NCBI GenBank assembly: GCA_023415575.1
Contig: JAEZKF010000035.1
Span: 1-60,319 of the forward strand
DNA length: 60,319 nucleotides
Origin: Bacillota bacterium
Lineage (GTDB): Bacteria; Bacillota; Clostridia; Oscillospirales; Ruminococcaceae
Direction of reading: 5' to 3'
The translations under genes and the position numbers were made by a program. Numbering within the stretch: position 1 is the first letter of the stretch; every line of letters begins with the position of its first letter. Below are positions 7,968-16,530 of this stretch, in pieces. The notes under the pieces are model-generated. The model did not search any database. It was given only the letters and a program-made list of their open reading frames with translations, and was not told the DNA's origin.

Positions 7968-8288
7968 ATGAAGCTACACGTCAAAAAAGGCGACACAGTT
8001 GTTATCATATCGGGCAAGGACCGCGGCCAAAAGGGGAAGGTGCTCGAGGTAAGCCCGAAAGAGGGCAAGGTTATTGTTGAGGGACGCAACATTGCTACCA
8101 AGCATTTAAAGCCGCGCCAGATGGGTCAGGCGGGCGGCATTGTAAAGGTAGAGGCTCCGCTTTATGCGAGCAAGGTGATGCTTGTATGCCCCAAATGCGG
8201 CAAACCCACAAGGATTGCGCATAAGATCTTTGAGGATGGCTCGAAGATGCGTCTGTGCAAAAATAAGGGCTGCGGCGAGACTTTTTAA
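7968..8288 (+). CDS. rplX: 50S ribosomal protein L24
   Basis: L24 is an assembly initiator on 23S rRNA. The 106-aa frame has a KOW motif near the start (KKGDTVVIISGKDRGQKGKV) and a C-terminal four-cysteine segment (CPKCGKPT...CKNKGC) that may bind zinc, a feature of many Firmicutes L24 proteins. GGGAGG lies 10 nt before the ATG. Confidence 0.97.
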   Translation: MKLHVKKGDTVVIISGKDRGQKGKVLEVSPKEGKVIVEGRNIATKHLKPRQMGQAGGIVKVEAPLYASKVMLVCPKCGKPTRIAHKIFEDGSKMRLCKNKGCGETF

Positions 8289-8304
8289 GTGAGGAGGTAT
8301 AATC

Positions 8305-8844
8305 ATGGCAAGGCTTAACGACTACTACAAGAACGAAGTAGCCCCTGCTTTAATGAAGAAGTTCGGCTACAAAAGCGTTATGCAGATTCCGAAGCTTGAA
8401 AAGGTCGTCATCAACGTTGCTTGCGGCGAAGCCCGTGATAACTCTAAGGTGATGGATGCAGTGATTGCCGACCTCGGGAAGATCACTGGTCAGAAGGCGA
8501 TTGTTTGCAGAGCCAAAAAGTCGGTTGCAAACTTCAAGCTGCGCGAAGGAATGCCCATCGGCGCAAAGGTTACTCTGCGTTCGGACCGCATGTATGAATT
8601 CGTTGATAAGCTGTTTAATGTTGCACTGCCCCGCGTAAGAGACTTCCGCGGCATCAGTGCAAACTCGTTCGACGGACGTGGCAACTACTCGCTCGGTCTG
8701 AGGGAGCAGCTCATTTTCCCTGAGATTGATTATGATAAGATCGACAAGGTCAGAGGCATGGACATCTGTTTTGTCACTACCGCAAAGACCGATGAGGAGG
8801 CCCGCGAGCTGCTTGCGCTGCTGGGTGCTCCGTTTGCGAAGTAA
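8305..8844 (+). CDS. rplE: 50S ribosomal protein L5
   Basis: L5 is part of the central protuberance, binds 5S rRNA and touches P-site tRNA. The 179-aa product has the typical LEKVVINVACGEA, DFRGISANSFDGRGNYSLG and IDYDKIDKVRGMDICFVT. GAGGAGG precedes the ATG. Standard length and position. Confidence 0.98.
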   Translation: MARLNDYYKNEVAPALMKKFGYKSVMQIPKLEKVVINVACGEARDNSKVMDAVIADLGKITGQKAIVCRAKKSVANFKLREGMPIGAKVTLRSDRMYEFVDKLFNVALPRVRDFRGISANSFDGRGNYSLGLREQLIFPEIDYDKIDKVRGMDICFVTTAKTDEEARELLALLGAPFAK

Positions 8845-8861
8845 GGAGGGTTCGAAGTTTC

Positions 8862-9047
8862 ATGGCAAAAACGTCAATGAAAGTAAAGCAACAGAGAACG
8901 CCTAAATTCTCTACCAGAGCATACAACAGGTGCAAAATCTGTGGCAGACCGCACGCTTACCTTCGCAAGTTCGGTATTTGCCGCATATGCTTTAGGGAGC
9001 TTGCACACAAGGGCGAGATTCCCGGCGTGAAAAAAGCCAGCTGGTAA
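8862..9047 (+). CDS. rpsN: 30S ribosomal protein S14, zinc-binding type
   Basis: S14 is in the small-subunit head beside S3 and S10. The 61-aa form is the short, zinc-binding variant, with two CXXC pairs (CKICGRPH and CRICF) separated by 12 residues. Many Firmicutes also keep a longer zinc-independent paralogue elsewhere, used in zinc shortage; it is not in this window. AAGGAGG precedes the ATG by about 12 nt. Confidence 0.98.
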   Translation: MAKTSMKVKQQRTPKFSTRAYNRCKICGRPHAYLRKFGICRICFRELAHKGEIPGVKKASW

Positions 9048-9072
9048 GTACCAGGTAAAGGAGGTTGAAGGT

Positions 9073-9471
9073 ATGCAGATCACCGATCCAATCGCCGATA
9101 TGCTTACGCGCATCCGCAACGCATGCACGGCAAAGCATGACACGGTGGATATTCCCGCATCCAACATGAAGAAGTCGATCGCTCAGATCCTTCTTGAAGA
9201 GGGCTATATCAAGAACTATCAGGTAATTAACGACGGCAAGCAGGGCATTATCCGCATCGTCCTCAAGTATGGGGAGAACAAGTCCTCGGTTATTACAGGA
9301 CTCAGAAGGGTATCCAAGCCCGGCCTGCGCATATACACCAGCTGCGAGGACATGCCGAGAGTACTCAAAGGCCTCGGTATTGCAATCATGTCTACATCCA
9401 AGGGCGTTATGACCGATAAAAAGGCACGCGCCGAAAAGGTAGGCGGAGAAGTCCTTGCGTATATTTGGTAA
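9073..9471 (+). CDS. rpsH: 30S ribosomal protein S8
   Basis: S8 binds the central domain of 16S rRNA and in E. coli autoregulates the spc operon. The 132-aa protein begins MQITDPIADMLTRIRNA and ends in the conserved STSKGVMTDKKAR region with GGEVLAYIW. AAAGGAGG precedes the ATG. Confidence 0.98.
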   Translation: MQITDPIADMLTRIRNACTAKHDTVDIPASNMKKSIAQILLEEGYIKNYQVINDGKQGIIRIVLKYGENKSSVITGLRRVSKPGLRIYTSCEDMPRVLKGLGIAIMSTSKGVMTDKKARAEKVGGEVLAYIW

Positions 9472-9486
9472 GGAGGTGTAAGGCGA

Positions 9487-10035
9487 ATGTCTCGTATAGG
9501 CAGAAAAGAGATCGCTATCCCAAGCGGTGTCGATGTAAAGGTTAACGGCAGTACCGTTACCGTAAAAGGGCCCAAGGGCACGCTGGAAAACTCCTTTCAT
9601 CCCGCGATGAAGATTGAGCTTGCAGACGGCAAGTTGACTGTATCGCGCGCGAGCGAGAGCAAGGAGCACAAGTCCCTTCACGGACTGACCAGAACCCTGA
9701 TTGCAAACATGGTCATCGGCGTAAGCGAGGGCTTTAAAAAGGAACTGGAGATTAACGGCGTAGGTTACCGTGCTGCAAAGCAGGGCAAGAACCTCGTTAT
9801 GAACCTCGGTTACTCCCATCAGGTAATCATGCCTGAGATTGACGGCATTACAGTAGAGGTACCCGCCCCCAACAAGATTGTGGTTATGGGACCTGACAAG
9901 CAGGCGGTAGGACAGTTTGCCGCTGAAATTCGTGAGAAGCGTATGCCGGAGCCTTATAAGGGCAAGGGAATTAAGTACGCAAACGAAGTAATCATCCGCA
10001 AGGAAGGCAAGGCCGGTAAAGGCGGCAAGAAGTAA
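9487..10035 (+). CDS. rplF: 50S ribosomal protein L6
   Basis: L6 lies near the sarcin-ricin loop and the factor-binding site. The 182-aa frame has two L6 repeats: MSRIGRKEIAIPSGV at the start and the C-terminal signature PEPYKGKGIKYANEVI, followed by a Lys/Gly-rich end. AAGGAGG lies about 10 nt upstream. Confidence 0.98.
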   Translation: MSRIGRKEIAIPSGVDVKVNGSTVTVKGPKGTLENSFHPAMKIELADGKLTVSRASESKEHKSLHGLTRTLIANMVIGVSEGFKKELEINGVGYRAAKQGKNLVMNLGYSHQVIMPEIDGITVEVPAPNKIVVMGPDKQAVGQFAAEIREKRMPEPYKGKGIKYANEVIIRKEGKAGKGGKK

Positions 10036-10051
10036 GAAAGGGTGAATAAGC

Positions 10052-10411
10052 ATGGTAACTAAGCCGGATTCCAATAAGGCAAGGCTTAAAAGGCACCGCC
10101 GGGTGCGCGCAAAGATTAGCGGCACGGCTGAGCGCCCGCGCCTGAGCGTATTCCGCTCTTCCAAACACATCTATGCCCAGCTTATCGATGATGTTGCAGG
10201 CGTAACACTTGCTGCTGCCTCCTCGCTCGACAAAGAGTTCGAAGGTCTGGGTGCCAACAAGGAAGCCGCTCGCAAGATTGGTGAGCTGCTTGCTAAGAAG
10301 GCTATCGGCAAGGGCATTGAGTCTGTTGTGTTTGACAGAAGCGGATATATCTATCACGGCCGTGTGAAAGAGCTGGCCGAAGGAGCCCGCGAAGGCGGCC
10401 TCAAGTTCTAA
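10052..10411 (+). CDS. rplR: 50S ribosomal protein L18
   Basis: L18 binds 5S rRNA with L5 in the central protuberance. The 119-aa product shows RLKRHRRVRAKISGTAERPR, RLSVFRSSKHIYAQLIDD and the final VFDRSGYIYHGRVKELAEGA. The ribosome site (AAAGGGTG) is weaker than those of its neighbours. Length is normal. Confidence 0.98.
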   Translation: MVTKPDSNKARLKRHRRVRAKISGTAERPRLSVFRSSKHIYAQLIDDVAGVTLAAASSLDKEFEGLGANKEAARKIGELLAKKAIGKGIESVVFDRSGYIYHGRVKELAEGAREGGLKF

Positions 10412-10429
10412 AGGATAGGAGGTATACTT

Positions 10430-10930
10430 TTGGCTAGAATAGACGCATCAACACTCGACCTCAAAGAAAAGGTCGTTTCCATTAACCGCGTAGCCAAGAC
10501 CGTTAAGGGCGGACGCATCTTTAAGTTTTCGGCACTTGTTGTTGTCGGCGATGGCAACGGCATTGTCGGTTTCGGACTTGGCAAGGCCTCTGAAGTGCCC
10601 GACGCTATCCGCAAGGGAATTGAGGATGCCAAAAAGAACCTGATTAAGGTTTCGCTCAAGGGCACAACCATCCCCCACGAGGTAATCGGTGAATTCGGAG
10701 CTGGACGTGTGCTCATGAAGCCCGCTGCTCCCGGTACCGGTGTTATCGCCGGCGGCCCCGTTCGCGCCGTTGTTGAGACAGTAGGTATCAAGGACATCCG
10801 TACCAAGTGCCTGCGCTCCAACAACCCCTGCAACGTAGTAAACGCCACCATCAGAGGTTTGGCTTCGCTGCGCGATGTTGAGCAGGTAGCTGCGATTCGC
10901 GGCAAGAGCGCGAAAGAGATTTTAGGCTAA
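10430..10930 (+). CDS. rpsE: 30S ribosomal protein S5
   Basis: S5 lies at the mRNA entry site and affects decoding accuracy. The 166-aa protein has an N-terminal double-stranded RNA-binding fold (GGRIFKFSALVVVGDGNGIV) and a C-terminal domain with PAAPGTGVIAGGPVRAV. The start is TTG (10430) with AGGAGG at 10417-10422; no in-frame ATG lies nearby. Confidence 0.97.
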   Translation: MARIDASTLDLKEKVVSINRVAKTVKGGRIFKFSALVVVGDGNGIVGFGLGKASEVPDAIRKGIEDAKKNLIKVSLKGTTIPHEVIGEFGAGRVLMKPAAPGTGVIAGGPVRAVVETVGIKDIRTKCLRSNNPCNVVNATIRGLASLRDVEQVAAIRGKSAKEILG

Positions 10931-10948
10931 GGAAGGAGAGGGGTAAGT

Positions 10949-11128
10949 ATGGCAACTCTTAAAATCAAGCTTGTCAAAAGCCTTATCGGCAGAAAAGACG
11001 ATCAGATTGCCACAGCATATTCGCTCGGCCTTCGTAAAATTGGAGATATGACCGAGCAGCCCGCGAATGAAGCGACCAAGGGCAAGGTCACAAAGATTTC
11101 CCACCTCGTCGAGGTAACCGAAGCGTAA
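10949..11128 (+). CDS. rpmD: 50S ribosomal protein L30
   Basis: Only 59 codons long. The frame reads MATLKIKLVKSLIGRKDDQI and later LGLRKIGD, ending in ISHLVEVTEA, which is the compact L30 fold of the large subunit. GGAAGGAGAGG precedes the ATG at 10949. It sits exactly where L30 is expected, between rpsE and rplO. Confidence 0.96.
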   Translation: MATLKIKLVKSLIGRKDDQIATAYSLGLRKIGDMTEQPANEATKGKVTKISHLVEVTEA

Positions 11129-11148
11129 AGCAAGGAGGTGCGAGTAAA

Positions 11149-11589
11149 ATGAAACTACATGAGCTTTCCCCCGCGCCCGGCTCGAAGAAGGATGCGTTCC
11201 GCAAGGGACGTGGCCCCGGTTCGGGTAACGGCAAAACCGCGGGTAAGGGTCACAAGGGTCAGAACGCACGCTCGGGCGGCGGAGTACGGCCCGGCTTTGA
11301 GGGCGGTCAGATGCCGCTTGCAAGACGCCTGCCCAAGAGGGGATTCAACAATATCTTTGCAACCAAGTATGCCACCATTAACGTTTCCGACTTAGAGAGA
11401 TTCGAGGACGGAGCTGTAGTGGATGCTGCAGCGATTAAGGAAGCAGGACTTCTGAAGAAGACGCTTGATGGTGTGAAGATTCTCGGGGACGGTGAATTAA
11501 CAAAGAAGCTCACCGTCAAAGCCACCGCTTTTTCTGACTCCGCAAAGGAGAAGATCGAAAAGGCCGGCGGAAAGGCCGAGGTGATATAG
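11149..11589 (+). CDS. rplO: 50S ribosomal protein L15
   Basis: L15 is a late-assembling 23S-binding protein. The 146-aa product has the Gly/Arg-rich N-terminal extension (GRGPGSGNGKTAGKGHKGQ, ARSGGGVRPGFEGGQMP) that penetrates rRNA, and a globular C-terminal domain. AAGGAGG precedes the ATG. The stop is one base from the secY start. Confidence 0.98.
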   Translation: MKLHELSPAPGSKKDAFRKGRGPGSGNGKTAGKGHKGQNARSGGGVRPGFEGGQMPLARRLPKRGFNNIFATKYATINVSDLERFEDGAVVDAAAIKEAGLLKKTLDGVKILGDGELTKKLTVKATAFSDSAKEKIEKAGGKAEVI

Positions 11590-11590
11590 G

Positions 11591-12886
11591 ATGTTTGAGA
11601 CCTTACGCAACGCATGGAAGATTGACGACTTAAGGAAAAAGATCCTATTCACTCTGCTTATTTTGGCGCTCTACCGCATTGGCTGCGTGGTGCCGGGTCC
11701 GTTCCTTGATCCTTCCAAGCTCGCTCAGATGAGCGCGGAGGGAACGGCGTTCGGATTCCTCAACACCCTCAGCGGTGGTGCGTTCGGTGACGCAGCCATT
11801 CTCGCGCTGGGCGTATTCCCCTACATTAACGCTCAGATTATTATTCAGCTTCTGACCATTGCCATTCCCGCACTCGAACGTCTTTCCAAAGAGGGTGAGG
11901 AAGGCAGAAAGAAGCTCAACAGAATTACCAAGATTGCAACGGTGGTGCTTGCCATTGTGCAGGCGTTCGGCTACTATCTGGTTCTGCGCAACCAGCAGGG
12001 CGCTGTTATGTACACCACAGGATTTGCTGGTGTGCTGACTGCAATCGCTCTTGTGGCTGTATTCACCGGCGGTGCAATGTTTGCCATGTGGATGGGCAAC
12101 CTGATTACAGAAAAAGGCCTTGGCAACGGTATTTCGTTCTTGATTTTTGCCAATATTATTGCAAGACTCCCCAACGAAGTAGCCATTATTGTTCAGGCTA
12201 TTAAGCTCGCGCAGCAGGGCGCATACCAGTATTACTTCTATGCACCGCTCACAGTGGTTTTCCTTGTGGCGACCGTCTTCCTGATTGTCTTTATGACAAA
12301 CGCAGAGCGCCGCCTGCCTGTGCAGTATGCTAAGCGTGTAGTAGGCCGCAAGATGTACGGCGGACAGAGCACCCATATTCCGATTAAGGTAAATATGTCG
12401 GGCGTTCTCCCCGTAATCTTTGCAAGCTCATTCCTTGCACTGCCTGCTACCATCCGCATGTTTGTAACACCCAAGACCGGTTCGTTTTGGGAGAAATTCC
12501 TTAATGCGTTTACGACAACCTCGTGGGTTTACGCTGTGCTGTATTTCCTCTTGATAATCGCGTTTAACTACTTCTATGTAGCGATACAGTACAACCCCAT
12601 TGAGATGGCGAACAATCTGCGTAAAAACAGCGGCGGCATCCCCGGTATTCGCCCCGGCAAGCCGACTTCCGACTTTATTGCGAAGGTCGTTGGCAGAATC
12701 ACCTTTATCGGTGCTATCTTCCTGGGCATTGTGGCAACCGCTCCGATTCTGATCGGTTCCATTACCGGTATGAGCGTGTCGCTCGCGGGTACATCTCTAA
12801 TCATCGTCGTAGGTGTTGCGCTTGATACAGTGAAGTCTCTGGAGAGCCAGATGATGATGCGCCACTATAAGGGCTTCCTTGAATAG
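11591..12886 (+). CDS. secY: Preprotein translocase channel SecY
   Basis: SecY forms the membrane channel of the Sec pathway with SecE and SecG, taking substrates from SecA or ribosomes. The 431-aa protein shows about ten hydrophobic segments, the plug-region pattern GGAFGDAAILALGVFPYINA, and conserved stretches such as GLGNGISFLIFANI and NPIEMANNLRKNSGGIPGIR. It starts one base after the rplO stop (TAGGATG) and is coupled to it; GAGG lies just inside rplO. Confidence 0.98.
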   Translation: MFETLRNAWKIDDLRKKILFTLLILALYRIGCVVPGPFLDPSKLAQMSAEGTAFGFLNTLSGGAFGDAAILALGVFPYINAQIIIQLLTIAIPALERLSKEGEEGRKKLNRITKIATVVLAIVQAFGYYLVLRNQQGAVMYTTGFAGVLTAIALVAVFTGGAMFAMWMGNLITEKGLGNGISFLIFANIIARLPNEVAIIVQAIKLAQQGAYQYYFYAPLTVVFLVATVFLIVFMTNAERRLPVQYAKRVVGRKMYGGQSTHIPIKVNMSGVLPVIFASSFLALPATIRMFVTPKTGSFWEKFLNAFTTTSWVYAVLYFLLIIAFNYFYVAIQYNPIEMANNLRKNSGGIPGIRPGKPTSDFIAKVVGRITFIGAIFLGIVATAPILIGSITGMSVSLAGTSLIIVVGVALDTVKSLESQMMMRHYKGFLE

Positions 12887-12922
12887 TGCGCATGAGCCGA
12901 GAATGACAGGAGGCATAATGGT

Positions 12923-13555
12923 ATGAAGCTAATCCTACTCGGCGCTCCGGGCGCCGGCAAGGGAACGCAGGCGGAGATCGTTTGCGAGAAACTGGGCATT
13001 CCCACCATCAGTACCGGCAATATCATCCGTGAGGCCGTCAAAAACGGCACCGAGATGGGTAAAAAGGCCAAGGAGTACATTGAGTCGGGAGCTTTGGTGC
13101 CGGATGACGTCATCATCTCCATCATTAAAGAGCGCTTGGCGCAAAAGGACTGCGAGAAGGGGTTCATCCTTGATGGTATGCCCCGCACGCTGGCCCAGGC
13201 CGAGGCGCTTGACAGGATGGGCGTTGTGGTGGATAAAGTCATCGACATCGAGGTAAGTGATGAGCGCATAGAGCATCGCATGTCCGGCAGACGGGTATGC
13301 GAGTCGTGCGGTGCTTCGTATCATCTCGACTATAAGCCCCCCAAAACAGAGGGCGTTTGCGACAAGTGCAATGGTAAGCTGGTTATCCGCAAGGATGACC
13401 ATCCCGAAACGGTTCGCGAGCGTCTGCGAGTTTACCACGAACAGACCGAGCCGCTCAAGGAGTATTACGAAAAACAGGGTAAACTGTTTATCGTTGAGGG
13501 ACAGGAGGAAGTGGCGGATACCACCGCTCTTGTTCTGAAGGCTTTGGAGCTGTGA
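12923..13555 (+). CDS. adk: Adenylate kinase, zinc-binding LID type
   Basis: Converts ATP and AMP to two ADP in the cytoplasm. The 210-aa protein has the P-loop GAPGAGKGTQAE at residues 7-18, the AMP-site segments, and a LID with CESCG...CDKC, the four-cysteine zinc site found in many Gram-positive enzymes. AGGAGG at 12908-12913 is 9 nt before the ATG; a second ATG at 12918 is out of frame. It follows secY and precedes map, as usual in Firmicutes. Confidence 0.98.
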   Translation: MKLILLGAPGAGKGTQAEIVCEKLGIPTISTGNIIREAVKNGTEMGKKAKEYIESGALVPDDVIISIIKERLAQKDCEKGFILDGMPRTLAQAEALDRMGVVVDKVIDIEVSDERIEHRMSGRRVCESCGASYHLDYKPPKTEGVCDKCNGKLVIRKDDHPETVRERLRVYHEQTEPLKEYYEKQGKLFIVEGQEEVADTTALVLKALEL

Positions 13556-13557
13556 AC

Positions 13558-14304
13558 ATGATAGTACTAAAAAACAAAACCGAGCTAGACGCAATGAGAA
13601 CGGCCTGCCAGATCTCGGCAGGCGCGCTCAAGGCGGGCGGCGAGGCAGTACAGCCGGGCGTTACTACAAAGGAGATTGACCGCATTATACATCGGTTCAT
13701 CACCGCTGCGGGGGCAAAGCCGAGCTTTCTCGGCTACGGCGGATTCCCCGCAAGCGCGTGCATCTCGATAAACAACGAGGTGATTCACGGCATTCCGTCC
13801 GATCGGCTTATCCATGAGGGCGATATCGTCAGCATCGATGTCGGCGCCTGCATCGGAGGCTTCCACGGCGACAACGCTGCGACCTTTGCTGCAGGAAGCA
13901 TCTCTCAAACCGCACAGCGTTTGCTTGACACCACCCGCGAAAGCCTCTATGAAGGCATTCGCGCGGCGCTTGCGGGTGCGAGAATCGGAGATATCGGTTA
14001 TGCGGTACAGACTTACTGCGAGGCGCGTGGGTTCTCAGTCGTGCGCAGATATGTTGGGCACGGCGTGGGCCGCGATTTGCATGAGGCGCCCGATGTGCCG
14101 AACTACGGCAAGCCGGGCAGAGGGGTTCGTCTTGTTCCGGGCATGACCCTCGCCATAGAACCGATGATTAACGAAAAAGGTGCGGACGTAAAGGAGCTCT
14201 CCGACCGGTGGACGGTGGTTACCGTTGACGGAGGACTTTCGGCGCATTTTGAACACACCATCGCCGTGACCTCCGATGGCCCGGTTATCCTCACCACCCC
14301 CTGA
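13558..14304 (+). CDS. map: Methionine aminopeptidase, type I
   Basis: Removes the initiator Met from nascent proteins. The 248-aa protein shows the metal ligands in order: Asp pair in DVGACIGGFHGDNA, His in GHGVGRDLHEAP, Glu in LAIEPMI and Glu in FEHTIAV. A GTG at 13552 overlaps the adk stop, but GGAG at 13546-13549 is only 2 nt from it and 8 nt from the ATG at 13558, so I prefer the ATG. Confidence 0.97.
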   Translation: MIVLKNKTELDAMRTACQISAGALKAGGEAVQPGVTTKEIDRIIHRFITAAGAKPSFLGYGGFPASACISINNEVIHGIPSDRLIHEGDIVSIDVGACIGGFHGDNAATFAAGSISQTAQRLLDTTRESLYEGIRAALAGARIGDIGYAVQTYCEARGFSVVRRYVGHGVGRDLHEAPDVPNYGKPGRGVRLVPGMTLAIEPMINEKGADVKELSDRWTVVTVDGGLSAHFEHTIAVTSDGPVILTTP

Positions 14305-14319
14305 CAAGGAGGATGCGAA

Positions 14320-14580
14320 TTGCTGATTGAAAAGGGCATGATCGTTAAATCGATCGCCGGACGCGACTGCGGACGCTTCTTTCTTGTGCTGGACACCGAC
14401 GAACAGTTCGCATATCTTGCGGACGGTAGGATGCGGCTTATTGAAAGGCCAAAGAGGAAAAAGGCAAAACACCTTGCGAAAACAAACGCAAAGGTTTTGA
14501 CGCAGACCATCACGACCAACAGACAGCTGCGACAGGTGCTGGCCGCCTATAACGGCGCGAGTGAGGAAAACATCGGGTAA
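14320..14580 (+). CDS. KOW-domain RNA-binding protein (L14e-like)
   Basis: An 86-aa protein beginning at TTG 14320, with AAGGAGG (14306-14312) 7 nt upstream. Residues 5-45 form a KOW-like beta module (KGMIVKSIAGRDCGRFFLVL) followed by a very basic segment (RPKRKKAKHLAKTN). It resembles the small KOW/L14e-like proteins encoded between map and infA in many Firmicutes. The position suggests ribosome association, but the role is not established. Confidence 0.85.
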   Translation: MLIEKGMIVKSIAGRDCGRFFLVLDTDEQFAYLADGRMRLIERPKRKKAKHLAKTNAKVLTQTITTNRQLRQVLAAYNGASEENIG

Positions 14581-14593
14581 GGAGGTATCAAGC

Positions 14594-14812
14594 TTGTCTA
14601 AAGAAGACGTAATCGAGGTTGAGGGTACGGTGACAGAGGCGCTGCCCAACGCAATGTTTCAAGTAGAGCTCCAAAACGGGCACAAGATACTTGCGCATAT
14701 CTCGGGTAAGCTTCGCATGAACTTTATTCGTATCCTTCCCGGCGACAAGGTGACGGTTGAGATGTCGCCGTACGATCTGACCAAAGGGCGCATTACTTGG
14801 CGCTCTAAGTAA
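14594..14812 (+). CDS. infA: Translation initiation factor IF-1
   Basis: IF-1 binds the A site of the 30S subunit during initiation. The 72-aa S1/OB-fold protein reads SKEDVIEVEGTVTEALPNAM and ends SPYDLTKGRITWR. The start is TTG at 14594, 9 nt after GGAGG at 14580-14584; the open frame upstream to 14561 is not IF-1-like. It overlaps nothing and lies 14 nt after the KOW gene. Confidence 0.97.
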   Translation: MSKEDVIEVEGTVTEALPNAMFQVELQNGHKILAHISGKLRMNFIRILPGDKVTVEMSPYDLTKGRITWRSK

Positions 14813-14872
14813 CGCTAATACACAAGGCAAACGCCGTATACGAGATGCGGCGTAAGCAAGGAGGTATTTCAC

Positions 14873-14986
14873 ATGAAAGTAAGACCTTCCGTTAAGCCCA
14901 TCTGTGAAAAGTGCAAGATCATTAAGCGCAAGGGCCGCATTATGGTTATTTGCGATAATCCCAAGCACAAGCAGCGTCAGGGCTAA
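14873..14986 (+). CDS. rpmJ: 50S ribosomal protein L36, zinc-binding type
   Basis: A 37-residue gene. It reads MKVRPSVKPICEKCKIIKRK and ends DNPKHKQRQG, keeping three cysteines and a histidine that bind zinc in the C+ form of L36. AAGGAGG (14858-14864) precedes the ATG at 14873. Placed between infA and rpsM as expected. Confidence 0.97.
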   Translation: MKVRPSVKPICEKCKIIKRKGRIMVICDNPKHKQRQG

Positions 14987-15013
14987 ACCAATACAATGGA
15001 GGTGCAACAGTAA

Positions 15014-15382
15014 ATGGCGCGTATTTCCGGTGTTGACCTGCCCAGAGAAAAGCGGGTCGAGATTGGCCTGACCTATATTTTAGGTATTGGCCGTACCAAG
15101 GCAAAGGAGATTCTCGCAGCTACAGGTGTAAACCCCGATATCCGGGTTAAGGACCTGAGCGAGGACGACGTATCCAAGCTGCGCGAATATATCGACAAGA
15201 ATCTAGTGGTGGAAGGCGACCTGCGGCGTGAAACTGCGCTGAACATCAAGAGACTGACTGAAATCGGCTGCTACCGCGGATTACGTCATCGCAGAGGTCT
15301 TCCGGTAAGGGGACAGCGCACCAAGACCAACGCGCGCACCCGTAAGGGCCCCGCCAAGACCATTGCCAACAAGAAGAAGTAA
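15014..15382 (+). CDS. rpsM: 30S ribosomal protein S13
   Basis: S13 contacts S19 and the P-site tRNA and bridges to L5. The 122-aa protein has ARISGVDLPREKRVEIGLTY, a helix-hairpin-helix (GIGRTKAKEIL) and the basic C-terminal tail GLPVRGQRTKTNARTRKGP. GGAGGTG precedes the ATG. Confidence 0.98.
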   Translation: MARISGVDLPREKRVEIGLTYILGIGRTKAKEILAATGVNPDIRVKDLSEDDVSKLREYIDKNLVVEGDLRRETALNIKRLTEIGCYRGLRHRRGLPVRGQRTKTNARTRKGPAKTIANKKK

Positions 15383-15399
15383 GTAGGAGGATTTGATTC

Positions 15400-15801
15400 A
15401 TGGCAAAACAAACGGTAAAAAAAGCCGCGCCCCGCAGACGCCGTGAGCGTAAGAACATTGAACGCGGCGCCGTTCATATTCAGTCCACCTTTAACAACAC
15501 CATCGTCACCATTACAGACGTTGCGGGCAACGCTATTTCGTGGGCTAGCTCGGGCGGCCTTGGCTTTCGCGGTTCCCGCAAGAGCACTCCGTTCGCTGCA
15601 CAGTCCGCTGCCGAGACCGCTGCACGTGCCGCAATGGAGCATGGACTGAAGTCTGTAGAGGTTTATGTTAAAGGCCCCGGCTCGGGTCGTGAGGCCGCTA
15701 TTCGTGCGCTGCAGTCCGCAGGGCTTGAGGTAAGCATGATTAAGGATGTTACCCCCATTCCCCATAACGGCTGCCGCCCCCCCAAACGCAGACGCGTTTA
15801 A
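15400..15801 (+). CDS. rpsK: 30S ribosomal protein S11
   Basis: S11 lies on the platform near the E site and the Shine-Dalgarno helix. The 133-aa protein contains HIQSTFNNTIVTITDVAGNA, KGPGSGREAAIRAL and the final PIPHNGCRPPKRRRV. The N-terminus is strongly basic. AGGAGG precedes the ATG. Confidence 0.98.
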   Translation: MAKQTVKKAAPRRRRERKNIERGAVHIQSTFNNTIVTITDVAGNAISWASSGGLGFRGSRKSTPFAAQSAAETAARAAMEHGLKSVEVYVKGPGSGREAAIRALQSAGLEVSMIKDVTPIPHNGCRPPKRRRV

Positions 15802-15828
15802 TTAAGAAAGACAGGAGGTGTAACCATT

Positions 15829-16455
15829 ATGGCAAGATATACAGAATCTGTGTGCAAGCTTTGCCGCCGCGAGGGACAGAAGTTGTTCTTAAAGGGTGAG
15901 CGCTGCTATACCGACAAGTGCTCGATCAGCCGCCGCTCTTATGTACCCGGTCAGCATGGCCAGGGCCGCAAGAAGACCTCGGAGTACGGCATTCAGCTGC
16001 GTGCAAAGCAGACTGCAAGACGCTACTACGGCGTATTGGAGGGCCAGTTCGAGAAGTACTTTGATTTGGCAGAGCGCCGTCAGGGTATCACTGGTGAAAA
16101 CCTGCTTCGCATTCTGGAAAACCGTCTTGATAACATTGTGTATCGTCTGGGCTTTGCAAGCTCTCGTGCTGAGGCAAGACAGCTTGTTACACACGGTCAC
16201 TTCAAGGTAAACGGCAAGAAGGTTAACGTTCCTTCCTACCAGTGCAAGGTCGGCGACGAGATTGCCGTAGCGGAGAAGAGCAAGTCGAGTGAGAAGTTCA
16301 AGGCAATTGCCGAGAAGAACGGTGCAAGACCTGTTCCCCAGTGGCTGAGCGTGAACCGTGAGGCAATGACCGGACAGTATGTACGTGTGCCCAACCGCGA
16401 GGATATTGACCTCAATGTTGCAGAGCATCTGATTGTTGAGCTTTACTCCAAATAA
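15829..16455 (+). CDS. rpsD: 30S ribosomal protein S4, zinc-binding type
   Basis: S4 nucleates assembly of the 16S 5' domain and represses the alpha operon in E. coli. The 208-aa protein has four N-terminal cysteines (CKLCRREG...CYTDKC) that form a zinc site in many bacteria, and an S4 RNA-binding domain (LDNIVYRLGFASSRAEARQL). AGGAGG precedes the ATG at 15829. Normal length. Confidence 0.98.
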   Translation: MARYTESVCKLCRREGQKLFLKGERCYTDKCSISRRSYVPGQHGQGRKKTSEYGIQLRAKQTARRYYGVLEGQFEKYFDLAERRQGITGENLLRILENRLDNIVYRLGFASSRAEARQLVTHGHFKVNGKKVNVPSYQCKVGDEIAVAEKSKSSEKFKAIAEKNGARPVPQWLSVNREAMTGQYVRVPNREDIDLNVAEHLIVELYSK

Positions 16456-16530
16456 TCGGCTAGCTGTAAAATCGGCAAGGGAAAGCGTATTAACCGGCAG
16501 CTATCGTGCTGCCTGATAGGAGGGTTTTAG

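Noticed and set aside
8992..10170. Minus-strand ORF of 392 codons across rpsH-rplF-rplR
   Set aside because: Antisense shadow of conserved ribosomal genes, with low-complexity composition and no ribosome site. The same holds for 7085-8101 and 37112-38098.
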